Shown here: piece after piece, positions 1 to 10,054 of the stretch
How the letters are laid out: each line of letters begins with the position of its first letter
Position numbering within the stretch: position 1 is the first letter of the stretch
Origin: Rapana venosa
Taxonomy: Eukaryota > Mollusca > Gastropoda > Neogastropoda > Muricidae
Reading direction: 5' to 3'
Assembly (NCBI GenBank): GCA_028751875.1
Contig: CM054157.1
Span: 2,926,014 to 2,990,013 of the forward strand
DNA: 64,000 nucleotides
The notes under the pieces: generated by a model
Seen by the model: the letters and a program-made list of their open reading frames with translations, nothing else
Database searches by the model: none
Told to the model about the DNA's origin: nothing
Program-made: the position numbers and the translations under genes

Positions 1-83
1 GGAAAGAAAAAAAACCTCTTAAGAAAGATGCGGGAAGAGAGGGAGGGTTGGGGGAGAGAGAGGGAGGGTGGGAGAGAGAGAGG

Positions 84-158
<75 letters not shown>

Positions 159-181
159 TGAGAGAGAGAGAGAGAAGAGAG

Positions 182-212
<31 letters not shown>

Positions 213-891
213 AAGAAACACACACACAGACTAAAAGATACTGATGGCATACATAACTGTTCTTTATTCTTCCACACAAGTTGCAACACTCAGAAGACTA
301 GACACTCTCTCCCTGACAAAGGAAACAGTCTGGTAGTCTGAACGTCCTTATCAACCAACGTTAGATGATAATCATTATCTTTAGACCACAACAACCAAAC
401 AACAGTTGGGGGGGGGGGGGGGAACTAAAGAGAGGGGTAGAGATGAGGGATGAGAGAGAGAGAGAGAGAGAGAGAGGGAAAGAGATATATATAGAGAGAC
501 AGAGATAGACAGGGAGGGAGAGAGAGACAGAGAGACAGAAACAGAGAGGGAGAGAGAGACAGAGAGAGACACAGAGAGAGACAGAGAGAGACAGAGAGAC
601 AAACAGAGAGGCACAGAGACAGAGACACAGACACAGAGAGACAGAAAGACAGAGAGAGAGAGAAGACACAGACAGACAGACACACACACACACAGATGGT
701 AAATAATATTACTGTTCTTTATCCTCCCACACCAGTGTCAACGCTCACAACACTATCTCCCTGACAAAGGAAACAGTCTTCAGGTCTGAACGTCCTTATC
801 AACCAACGTTAGATGATAATCATTATCTTCAGACCACGAGAACCAAACAACAGGGGGAATAAACTAAAGAGAGGGGTAGAGATGAGGGATG

Positions 892-972
<81 letters not shown>

Positions 973-1234
973 AACAGACAGACAAACAGACAGGCAGACA
1001 GGCAGACAGAAACACACACATGTTAAACATGACTGTTCTTTATCTTCCCACCCAAGTTGCAATAACTTACAACACTATTTCACTGACAAAGGGAACTAAG
1101 TTTTTGCCTCCTTATTATTTTAATGAGCGTTAGACGACCATAGGCAAAGAAAAAGAGGAAAGAAAAAAAACCTCTTAAGAAAGATGCGGGAAGACAGGGA
1201 GGGTGGGCGGGGGAGAGGGAGAGGGTGAGAGGGT

Positions 1235-1298
<64 letters not shown>

Positions 1299-1671
1299 CG
1301 CACAGACTAAAAGATAGAGATGGCACACATAACTGTTCTTTATTCTTCCACACAAGTTGCAACACTCAAAAGACTAGACACTATCTCCCTGACAAAGGAA
1401 ACAGTCTGTAGGTCTGAACATCCTTATCAACGAACGTTTGATGATGTTATCTTCAGACCACAAGAAGCAAAGGCACAAGAAGAGAAGAAAAAAAAAGGAA
1501 AATGAGAGAGAGAGAGAGAGAGAGGAGAGGAGAGAGAGGAGAGAGAGAGAGAGAGAGTGAGAGAGAGAGGAGAGGAAGAGAGAGAGAGAATGAATGAATG
1601 GGTGAATGAATGAATGATTTTTTTCTCAATGTTAACGAATAAGCATACACATATTTCTTTTTTATCAGGGG

Positions 1672-1712
<41 letters not shown>

Positions 1713-3302
1713 AGCAGAGAGAGAGAAACAGACAGACAGATAAAGAGAGACAGACAGATAAAGAGAGACAGACATACACGCACAGATAGTAAATAATATG
1801 ACTGTTGTTCATCCTCCCATACAAATGTCAACACTCACAACACTATCTCCCTGACAAAGGAAACAGTCTTCAGGTCTTAACGTCCTTATCAACCAACGTT
1901 TGATGATGTTATCTTCAGACCACAAGAAGCAAAGGCACAAGAGGAGAAGAAAAAAAGGAAAGTGAGAGAGAGAGACAGACAGAGAGAGAGAAAGAGAGAG
2001 AGAGAGGAGAGGAGAGAGATGAGAGAGAGGAGAGAGAGGGATGAGAGAGAGAGGAGAGAGAGAAAAGAGAGAGAAAAAAGAGAGAGAGAATGAATGAATG
2101 AGTGAATGAATGAATGATTTTTATTTTTCAATGTAAAGGAATAGCATACACATATTTCTTTTTTTTATCAGGGGCGAGGGGGGTGGGGGGGGGGGGGGGG
2201 GGTCAGAGAGAGAGAAACAGACAGATAAAGAGAGACAGACAGATATAGAGAGAGACAGACATACACGCACAGATAGTAAATAATATGACTGTTGTTCATC
2301 CTCCCATACAAATGTCAACACTCACAACACTATCTCCCTGACAAAGGAAACAGTCTTCAGGTCTTAACGTCCTTATCAACCAACGTTAGATGATAATCAT
2401 CATCTTCAGACCACAAGAACCAAACAACAGGGGGAAAAAACTAAAGAGAGGGGTAGAGATGAGGGATGGAGAGATATAGAGAGACAGAGAGAGACAGGGA
2501 GGGAGAGAGAGAGAGAGAGGGAGAGAGAGACAGAGAGAGACACGAGAGAGACAGAGAGAGACAGAGAGACAAACAGAGAGACACAGAGACAGAGACACAG
2601 ACACAGAGAGACAGAAAGACAGAGAGAGAGAGAAGACACAGACAGACAGACACACACACACACAGATGGTAAATAATATTACTGTTCTTTATCCTCCCAC
2701 ACAAGTGTCAACGCTCACAACACTATCTCCCTGACAAAGGAAACAGTCTGTAAGTCTTAACGTCCTTATCAACCAACGTTAGATGATAATCATCATCTTT
2801 AGACCACGAGAACCAAACAATAGGGGGAAAAGCTAAAGAGAGGGGTAGAGATGAGGGATGGAGAGGTATAGAGAGACAGAGAGAGACAGGGAGGGAGAGA
2901 GAGAGACAGAAGAGAGAGGCAGAGAGGGAGAGAGAGAGAGGAGACAGAGAGAGACAGAGATGAGAGACAGAGAGAGACAGAGAGGGGCAGAGAGACAGAC
3001 GTAGAGACACACAGACAGAGACACAGAGAGACAGAAAGGCAGAGAGAGAGAGAAGACACAGACAGACAGACAGACACAGATGGTAAATAATATGACTGTT
3101 CTTTATCCTCCCATACAAATGTCAACACTCACAACACTATCTCCCTGACAAAGGAAATAGTCTGCAGGTCTGAACGTCCTTATCAACCAACGTTAGATGA
3201 TAATGATTATCTTCAGACCACAAGAACCAAACAACAGTTGGTGGGGGGGGGGGGGGGGGGGGGGAACTAAAGGAGGGGTGGAGATGAGGGGTGAGAAGGG
3301 AG

Positions 3303-3338
<36 letters not shown>

Positions 3339-3596
3339 GAGAGAGAGGAGAGAGAGAGAGAGAGAGAGAGAAACAGACAGGCAGACAGGCAGACAGAAAA
3401 CACACACATGTTAAGCATGACTGTTCTTTATCTTCCCACCCAAGTTGCAACACTTACAACACTATTTCATGACAAAGGGAACTAAGTTTTTGCCTCATTA
3501 TTTTAATGAGCGTTTAGACCACCATAGCAAAGAAAAAGAGGAAAGAAAAAAAACCTCTTAAGAAAGATGGGGGAAAGGGGGGGTGGGCGGGGGGGG
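1..3596. repeat. Complex tandem array with GA tracts
   Basis: A spacer of about 130-150 bp containing 'ctccctgacaaaggaaacag' and 'tccttatcaaccaacgtt' recurs at about 311, 750, 1080, 1385, 1849, 2335, 2729, 3143 and 3467. The copies are separated by variable (GA)n/(ACAG)n tracts and G runs, so the period varies from about 305 to 486 bp. A second marker, 'aacctcttaagaaagatg', recurs near 14, 1170 and 3552, which suggests a higher-order unit. All open frames here are S/L- or R/E-rich shadows of the GA repeat. No gene is seen. Confidence 0.9.
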
Positions 3597-4096
3597 NNNN
3601 NNNNNNNNNNNNNNNNNNNNNNNNNNNNNNNNNNNNNNNNNNNNNNNNNNNNNNNNNNNNNNNNNNNNNNNNNNNNNNNNNNNNNNNNNNNNNNNNNNNN
3701 NNNNNNNNNNNNNNNNNNNNNNNNNNNNNNNNNNNNNNNNNNNNNNNNNNNNNNNNNNNNNNNNNNNNNNNNNNNNNNNNNNNNNNNNNNNNNNNNNNNN
3801 NNNNNNNNNNNNNNNNNNNNNNNNNNNNNNNNNNNNNNNNNNNNNNNNNNNNNNNNNNNNNNNNNNNNNNNNNNNNNNNNNNNNNNNNNNNNNNNNNNNN
3901 NNNNNNNNNNNNNNNNNNNNNNNNNNNNNNNNNNNNNNNNNNNNNNNNNNNNNNNNNNNNNNNNNNNNNNNNNNNNNNNNNNNNNNNNNNNNNNNNNNNN
4001 NNNNNNNNNNNNNNNNNNNNNNNNNNNNNNNNNNNNNNNNNNNNNNNNNNNNNNNNNNNNNNNNNNNNNNNNNNNNNNNNNNNNNNNNNNNNNNNN
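3597..4096. other. Assembly gap, 500 N
   Basis: Exactly 500 N, the same length as the gap at 44395-44894, so probably a fixed-size placeholder of unknown true length. It interrupts the GA/G-rich array on the left and a GT tract on the right. Confidence 0.98.
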
Positions 4097-4380
4097 TGGT
4101 GTGTGTGTGGGTGTGGGGGTTTGTGTGTGGTGTGTGTGGGGTGTGCGTAGGTGTGTTGTATGGGGTTATGCACGCTTTTTCATTTTACATCATGTGTGTG
4201 TGTATGGTGTTTGTTGCTGCGTGTGTGCGTGCGTGTGTGGTCGTTGTGTGTGTGTGTTGGTGGTGTGTGTTGTGCACTGGCTTGTTCATCTTCATCCATC
4301 AGTGTGTGTGTGTTTGTTTGCGTGCGTGCGTGTGTGCGTGCGTGTTTATGTGTGTGTTTGCGTGCGCGCGTGTGTGTTTA
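4097..4380. repeat. Imperfect (GT)n microsatellite
   Basis: Almost continuous GT/GTGC dinucleotides with short interruptions. C/V-rich open frames across it are artefacts. Confidence 0.9.
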
Positions 4381-4735
4381 TTTCTTATTTTATTCTTTTA
4401 TATCGAGGATAATGGAATAAGTACTTATGTGATTTTTTTTTTTACATCCTGTCCCCGTGTGTAAGCGGCTTTGTATATTCTATCATCTGTTCCCACCGGC
4501 ACACAATGGCCTACTCTTACGAAAAGCGGAAAAGGATTTAACGTGTGCGCAAGATGTTCTACGTGCGTTCGCATAACGGGCCTCGGTTTATAGTCTCATC
4601 CGAAGGACTTTTGGTAAGAGTGGAGTCTGCACTGATGTTAACTCCAGGAGAAAATATCCCCTTGAACGGGAATCGAACCCGGGTCGTCAGATTGCGAGCG
4701 CAATGTTCTAACCACTAGGTTATCCCGTTCCCCTG
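4381..4735 (-). mobile_element. SINE-A copy, near full length
   Basis: Reads on the minus strand from a tRNA-like head (A box 'tagcctagtgg' near 4720, B box 'gggttcgattcccg' near 4675) through the SINE-A body to an A-rich tail near 4390. The body has the landmarks 'cttataaaccg'-like core, 'gcgcaagatgttct' and 'cacacaatggcctactc'. This is one of the better-preserved copies and a useful reference. It is pol III type by its head and does not code for protein. Confidence 0.9.
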
Positions 4736-5090
4736 TGTGTGTTTTGTGTGTGTGTGTTTTTGTGTGTGTGTGTGTTGTGTGTGTTTGTGTGTATTTATGT
4801 GCGTTTTGTGTGTGTGTATGTGCACGCGCGTATGCTCGAACACCTCTCTGCCTATGCAAGTATCTATCTATCTATCTATATATCTATCTATCTATCTATC
4901 TATCTAACCATCTATCTATCTATCTATCTATCTATCCATCTATCTATCTACCTGTCTATCTACATATCTATCTTTCTATCTGACTGTCTGTCTGCCTAAC
5001 TATCTATAACATCTGTCTAGACGTCTGTCTCGCTGTCTATGTGTGTTTTGTATCTATCTGTCTATCTCTGTCTCTCTGTCTGTCTATACG
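4736..5090. repeat. (TG)n then (TATC)n microsatellites
   Basis: A TG tract at 4736-4830 is followed by tetranucleotide (TATC)n with TGTC variants at 4860-5080. 5090-5256 is unique sequence without a recognisable feature. Confidence 0.9.
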
Positions 5091-5256
5091 CCCACCCCTG
5101 CCTGTTGCTTTCGCTTCCTTGCCAACATGCGTGCATGCGTGCATGCGTATATGCACAGCCCGTCTGCATATACTATACAAACACCACCCACATAAATATA
5201 ACACGGCACAGACCCTTCCTTCAATTCATTCAGTGATTATATACTACTATCATTAA

Positions 5257-5541
5257 AGGCACAGATGTCCTATAAGGCCGTAGGGGGGAGCGAGGCATCA
5301 GAGACCTCAACTTCTCTAGGGGCCAGCATATTGAGGGCGGTGGCGCCCATCTCCTCTCCCTCGCTGCTTTACCTTCCCTGACCCTAAAGAGGGCAGGTAC
5401 CCATTTACAGCTGGGTGAACTGGGGGAACTGTACTGAAGTCAAGGCCCGCCAAACGGTCACCCATCCAACTGGTAACCACGCTTAATTAACTTGGCTGGG
5501 AGAAAGCGAGTGCTCTGACCACTACTGAGATATCGCGTCCC
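5257..5541 (-). mobile_element. SINE-B copy (5S-like segment)
   Basis: On the minus strand the head has 'tagctcagtggtcgg'-like A-box sequence, here damaged by a small insertion. It is followed by 'ggttaccagttggatgggtg', which resembles the internal promoter part of 5S rRNA, and a body with 'gtaaagcagcgagggagagg'. The 3' end has 'ggacatctgtgcctt', a decayed form of the family's usual 3' end. Confidence 0.85.
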
Positions 5542-5557
5542 TGCTATTACTATCATT

Positions 5558-5967
5558 GGATCGGTGGTCTAGAGGTAACGCGCCTGTCTAGAAAGCGAAG
5601 AGTCCGGGGGCGGAAGTGTGCGGTGGTTCAAATCCCGTTTGGGCCTGGTTTGGTTTAACTTTTCCCCCCTCCATTACACCATGAGTGGTGGGCTGGGCGC
5701 TAGTCTTCGGATGAGCGATAAACGAGGTCCCCTGTGTTGCACAAAATTATTCACGCACGTAAAAGAACCACGGCAACAAGGGAGTTTCCCTGGCAAAATT
5801 CTTAGGAAAAGCCACTCTGATAGGGAAAAAATACAGATCAAAAAAAAAAAAAAAGGGGGGCGCTGCTCTTGTGGCGACGCGCTCTTCCCGGGGAGAGCAG
5901 CCCGAATTTCACGCAGAGAAATCTCGTGACTTAAAGTGGTATGATAAATAAAATAAATAAATAAATC
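5558..5967 (+). mobile_element. SINE-C copy, full length
   Basis: The tRNA-like head has A box 'tggtctagaggtaacgcg' and B box 'ggttcaaatccc'. It is followed by a body with 'ggatgagcgataaacgaggt', 'acgtaaaagaaccacggcaa' and the conserved 'ggggagagcagcccgaattt', and an (AAAT)n tail. The body resembles the Nin-DC-type core SINEs that I recall from molluscs. 5967-6130 holds only a short (CCAG)n run and otherwise nothing recognised. Confidence 0.85.
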
Positions 5968-6139
5968 ATTAGTCTACATGAAACAGCCACTGCAGAACAG
6001 GACAGCATACACAAGAGTGAAGCCAGCTAGCCAGCCAGCCAGCCAGCCCGTCAACCAGCCCACTGATGTCTTGTGTCAGCGGTCAGGGGTTTTTTTGTAT
6101 TTACCAGGTATCTGTAACGTTAGTGCAGTCTGGTGAAGC

Positions 6140-6587
6140 CGTGGTTGTGTGTGTGTGTTTTTGTGTGGTGTGTGTGGTGTGTGTGTGTGTGTGTGTGTTG
6201 TGTGTGTGTGTGTGTGTGTGTGTGTGGTGTGCGTGCGTGCGTGCGTGCGTGTGTTGTGTGTGTGTGGTGTGGTGGTGTGTGGTGTGTGGTGTGTTGTGTG
6301 GGGTGTGTGTGTGTGTGTGGTGATGCGTGCGTGTGTGTGTATGTGGTGTGTGTTGTGTGTGTGTGTGCTTGTCACCACTTGACTCATAAACCCTCTCCCT
6401 AAACCCCCCCTCCCCACCCTCCCCCACCACCTCCCCCTTCCTCCTTCCGTCTTTCTTCCTGCCACCACCACCACCATCCTCCTCCCTCCTTACCCCCCCC
6501 CTCCCCTCGTTTGTTGTTTCTTGTAGACACTTGCGTTCTCTTTCTGTGTGAGTGAGTGTGTGTGTGTGTTTTTGTGTGTTGTGTGTG

Positions 6588-6636
<49 letters not shown>

Positions 6637-6990
6637 GTTGTGTGTGTGTTTCGTTCTTGTATTTTTAAAATCTGTTCAATATACGTGATATTACACGTGT
6701 GTTGTGTGGTGTGTGTGTGTGGTGTGTGTGTGTGTGTTGTGTGTGTGTTGTGTGTGTGTGTGTGTGTGTGGTGTGTGTGTGTGTGTGTGTTGTGGGGTGG
6801 TCTGTTTCTGTGTCTGTGTGTGTTTTTCTGTATGTCTGTCTGTCTGTCTGTCCTCTCTCTCTCTCTTCTCTCCTTCTCTCTCCCTCTCTCTCTCTCTCTC
6901 CTCTCTCTCTTCTTTCTCTTTCTCTGCCTCTCTCTCTACCTCACACACACACACACACACACACACAAAACACACACACACACACACACT
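6140..6990. repeat. (GT)n, (CT)n and (CA)n microsatellite block
   Basis: GT tracts at 6140-6370 and 6548-6815, C-rich sequence at 6390-6520, CT at 6836-6940 and CA at 6942-6990. Open frames on both strands are repeat shadows. 6990-7270 shows no recognisable feature. Confidence 0.9.
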
Positions 6991-7270
6991 ACCGACCACC
7001 ACCACCACGCTCCTTCTCTAGTTCTGTCTCTAACACCCCACCCCACCGCCTCAAATCATTCTGTTGTGTCCTAAAGTGGTTGGCAGTCGTAAAGTGGACA
7101 GGCTCAAGGGAGATCTATGAGAACTCTTCTACGGATCTGGAAACTTCTTGTAGAAACTTTACCATTCTCCTTTCCTTCACCAGGTGGGCTGCCAATGCAC
7201 AGACTTGTAAATCGTAAGACAAACGATTCCAGATCTGACAACTCCTATACTGTGGGATGCATGTGTATGT

Positions 7271-7631
7271 GGGACGGGATAGCCTAGTGGTTAGAACATT
7301 GCGCTCACAATCTGAAGACCCGGGTTCGATTCCCGTTCAAGGGGGATATTTTCCTCTGGAGTTAACATCAGTGCAGACTCCACTCTCCCCAAAAGTCCTT
7401 CGGATGAGACTATAAACCGAGGCCCCGTGTACGAACGCGCGCAGAACATCTTGCGCACACGTTAAATCCTGTTCCGCTTTTCGTAAGAGTAGGCCATTGT
7501 GTGCCGGTGGAAACAGATGACAGAATTTACAAAACCGTATACACACGGGGACTAGAGGTATAAAAAAAAAAAAGCACACAAGTGCTTATTCCATTATCCT
7601 CGATATAAAAGAATAAAATAAAATAAATAAA
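7271..7631 (+). mobile_element. SINE-A copy, full length
   Basis: Clean copy with head 'gggacgggatagcctagtgg', B box 'cgggttcgattcccg' and the complete body, ending in 'atcctcgatataaaagaata' and (AAAT)n. It makes a good family consensus seed. Confidence 0.92.
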
Positions 7632-7639
7632 TACTGTCT

Positions 7640-7805
7640 TTGTCAGCGTGCGAATTGTGTTAGACAGTAGATTGTCCTGGAAAAGTGGCGAGCACATCCT
7701 TCAGAGGTGCACGCTATTCAGCGACCTGAGGAAGATAACCCTGCAAACCAAGCTGTACGGCCCACGAGAGGAGCTGGAAAGGACTTACCACTGTTTCTCC
7801 CTCAC
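7640..7805 (+). pseudogene. LINE reverse transcriptase C-terminal fragment
   Basis: The frame reads VLDSRLSWKSGEHILQRC and continues for about 50 residues. This pattern (L-D-x-x-L-S/T-W-K...H-I...R-C) is the segment just after the RT palm in Jockey-like LINEs. It is only about 165 bp long and is bounded by SINE-A on the left and SINE-C on the right, so it is a dead remnant. The match is by memory of family motifs. Confidence 0.5.
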
Positions 7806-7812
7806 ACATCTG

Positions 7813-8228
7813 TGGTGGATCGGTGGTCTAGAGGTAACGCGCCTGTCTAGAAAGCGAAAAGTCCGGGTCGGAAGTGTGCGGTGGTTCGAATCTCGTTTGG
7901 GCCCGAAACTTTTCCCCCATCCATTTAGATCATGAGTGGTGGTCTGGGCGCTAGTCTTCCGGATGAGACGATTAACCGAGGTCCCGTGTGTTACACAAAA
8001 TTATTCAGCGCACGTAAAAGAACCCACGGCAACAAGAGTTGTCCCTGGCAAAATTCTTAGAAAAAAGCCACTCTCATAGGGAAACAAATACAGTTGCAGA
8101 CCAAAAACAACAAAAAAAAAGGGTGGCGCTGCTCTTGTGGCGATGCGCTCTCCCCGGGGAGAGCAGCCCGAATTTCACGCAGAGAAATCTCGTGACTTTA
8201 AGTGGTATAAATAAATGAATAAATTTTT
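7813..8228 (+). mobile_element. SINE-C copy, full length
   Basis: Head 'ggatcggtggtctagaggta', B box 'ggttcgaatctcg', core 'ggatgagacgattaaccgag' and 'ggggagagcagcccgaattt', with an (AAAT)n tail. It is nearly identical in layout to the copy at 5558. 8228-8457 is AT-rich with nothing recognised. Confidence 0.9.
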
Positions 8229-8457
8229 TAAATGACGGTGTAAACAGCGAATGAGAGAAGAAGACTATGTAGTTTCGACTAACTTTATTTTGATGTGATT
8301 CTTATTTTGTCATTGTTTTTGGTCGTGTTTTCATATGTGTTGTTATAAAAACGATATGCTAAGCAATTTTTAAAAAAAAGTAATTTTCAGTTTCGATTGC
8401 TCTGGATTCTCACAGCTGAATGTCTTAATCCATTAAGCTACACATTTTACTTAGTCA

Positions 8458-8600
8458 TGTATTCTTTAATTTCGAGGATAATGGAATAAGCACACGTGTT
8501 CTCTTTTATACCCAGTCCCTGAGTGTATGCAGTTTTGTAAATGCTCTCACCCGTTCCCACCGGCACAAATAGCTTTCTCTTCCAAAAGATGGAACAAGAT
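8458..8600 (-). mobile_element. SINE-A 3' fragment
   Basis: Contains the tail 'tcgaggataatggaataagc', 'cccagtccctgagtgtatgc' and 'cgttcccaccggcac', and stops at 'aaaagatggaacaag'. The head is missing. Confidence 0.8.
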
Positions 8601-8614
8601 GGTTATTTTGTGTG

Positions 8615-8775
8615 TAGGTATGTGTGTGTGTGGGGTAGGCGCGCGCGCGCGCATTTGTGTGGTGTGTGTGTGTGTGTGTGTGTGGTGTGTGTGTGTGTGT
8701 GTGTGTGTGGGTGTGTGTGTGTGTGTGTGGTGTGTGTGGGGTGTGCGTGTGTGTGTGTCTGTGTGGTGTGTTGTT
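8615..8775. repeat. (GT)n microsatellite with (GC)n
   Basis: GT dinucleotides with an alternating GC run at 8639-8651, a purine-pyrimidine alternation of about 150 bp. Confidence 0.9.
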
Positions 8776-8807
8776 TTTGTCGAGTTTTTTGGTTATTTAA
8801 AAAAAAA

Positions 8808-9017
8808 CTATTTTATTATTTATTTTATATTCTTATATATCGAGGATAATGAAATAAGCACTTAATATGTGCTTTTATTTTTTTATTTTTACACATCCAG
8901 TCTCCGTGTGTATACAGTTTTTTGTCAATTCTGTTCTCTCTGTTCCCACCACCGGCGGCACACAATGGCCTACTCTTCTGAAAAGCGGAACAGGATTTAA
9001 CGTGTGCGCCAGATGTT
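8808..9017 (-). mobile_element. SINE-A 3' fragment
   Basis: Tail to mid-body on the minus strand ('tatcgaggataatgaaataa' to 'caggatttaacgtgtgcgcc'). It joins directly to an R6 repeat at 9018. Confidence 0.85.
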
Positions 9018-9128
9018 TCAGCGTTAGTCCTCAGCTAGAGAGCTCCGAAGTTCACCGATGGTAAACATTTTTGCATGTCAAACCCGGTTTTGCCCATCAG
9101 TGAAGGTAACGGCATTCCGACTTTGGGG
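9018..9128. repeat. R6 dispersed repeat
   Basis: Shares 'agagctccgaagttcaccga' and 'ggtaacggcattccgacttt' with diverged segments near 19820, 30310, 40985, 44060, 50189 and 50430. It looks like a 100-130 bp dispersed unit. No coding signal and no head or tail recognised. Confidence 0.5.
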
Positions 9129-9166
9129 ATGGATCAGGTTTTCTAAGGGCCTATGTGCGCAAGCTG

Positions 9167-9463
9167 GGGACGGGATAGCTCAGTGGTCGGAGCACTCGCT
9201 TTCCCCCAGCCAAGTTAAGCAGCGTCGAGCGTGGTTACCAGTTGGATAGGTGATCGTTTGCGCGCCTTGGCTTCAGTACAGTTCCCCCAGTTCCCCCAGC
9301 TGTAAATGGGTACCTGCCCTCTTTAGGGTCAGGGAAGGTAAAGCAGCGAGGGAGAGGAGATGGGCGCCGCACTCAATATGCTGGCCCTAGAGAAGTGAGG
9401 TCTCTGACGCCTCGCTCCCCTACGACCTTATAGGTTATGGGACTCCTTTACCTTTACCTTTTA
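9167..9463 (+). mobile_element. SINE-B copy, full length
   Basis: Head 'ggggacgggatagctcagtg', 5S-like segment at about 9218-9255 ('gttaagcagcgtcgagcgtg', then 'ccagttggataggtgatcg'), body with 'gtaaagcagcgagggagagg', and the 3' end 'tatgggactcctttaccttt'. The cleanest SINE-B in the window. Confidence 0.9.
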
Positions 9464-9479
9464 TGTGTGCAAGAGACCC

Positions 9480-9640
9480 ACAGTCAATCACAAGAACAGC
9501 ATTGCACTGGACCCCAGAAGAAAGAAGGACAAAGAAAGGAAGACCAAAAGCAACGGTGGAGGAGGAGGAGGACTGTAGAAAGTTGAGATGAATGAAGGCC
9601 ATGCAGCAGCACTCTTTGGGGATCAGTGACTAGGTTTTGT
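9480..9640 (+). pseudogene. RTE-like LINE C-terminal remnant
   Basis: Broken frames contain a pattern like T-A-L-x-W-T-P-E, then G-R-P-K-A-T-V-E-E-E. This is the basic C-terminus seen also in the LINE at 37509-40745 (ALGWTPEGRRKRGRPKTTW). The fragment is about 160 bp, frameshifted and without its RT domain. Confidence 0.5.
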
Positions 9641-9713
9641 AGCCCAGGGATAGGCGGGAGTGGAAGGAAGCGCTTTTGTTTGCTGCCCTACACACACACC
9701 ACTGGGTGTAATG

Positions 9714-9808
9714 GTTAATAATAATAATAATAATAAAAAATAATAATAATAATGTATTGAACTTATATAGCGCTGAATCTTGTAAAGCAACAAATCAAAG
9801 CGCTCAGA
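9714..9808 (-). repeat. L2-tail unit
   Basis: (TAA)n is followed by 'cttatatagcgctgaatctt' and 'aatcaaagcgctcagatga'. Read on the minus strand this is the 3' end typical of L2-type LINEs: an AGCGCT block, then 'agcgctatataa', then (ATT)n. 9640-9714 is unassigned. Confidence 0.65.
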
Positions 9809-9817
9809 TGACATTTT

Positions 9818-10054
9818 CTTTTTTTTATATATCGAGGATAATGGCATAAAGCACTCATGTGCTTTTTTTTAAAAACATCCAGTCCCCGTGTGTATACAGT
9901 TTTTGTCAATTTTGTCATCTCTGTTCCCACCACCGGCACACAATGGCCTACTCTTTCGAAAAGCGGAACAGGATTTAACGTGTGCGCAAGATGTTCTGCA
10001 TGCGTTCGCACACGGGGGGGGGGCCCTCGGTTTCTAGTCTCATCCGAAGGACTT
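9818..10054 (-). mobile_element. SINE-A copy, head missing
   Basis: Tail at 9830 ('tatcgaggataatggcataa') to core at 10045 ('tctcatccgaaggactt'). It is truncated where a GAT repeat begins, and a G run at 10014-10023 interrupts the otherwise clean body. Confidence 0.85.

Noticed and set aside
1..3596. Possible CRISPR-like repeat-spacer structure
   Set aside because: The regular element is long (~140 bp), the intervals are simple GA repeats, and the genome is animal.
7271..7345. tRNA-like sequences with A and B boxes (also at 5558, 9167, 32413, 34905, 35790, 41112 and others)
   Set aside because: Each is the head of a SINE with a body and A-rich tail. None folds as a complete tRNA with an intact acceptor stem by eye, so none is annotated as a tRNA gene.
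9218..9260. 5S rRNA-like sequence in SINE-B
   Set aside because: Only about 40-50 bases resemble 5S rRNA and they are embedded in a repeated SINE, so it is not an rRNA gene.
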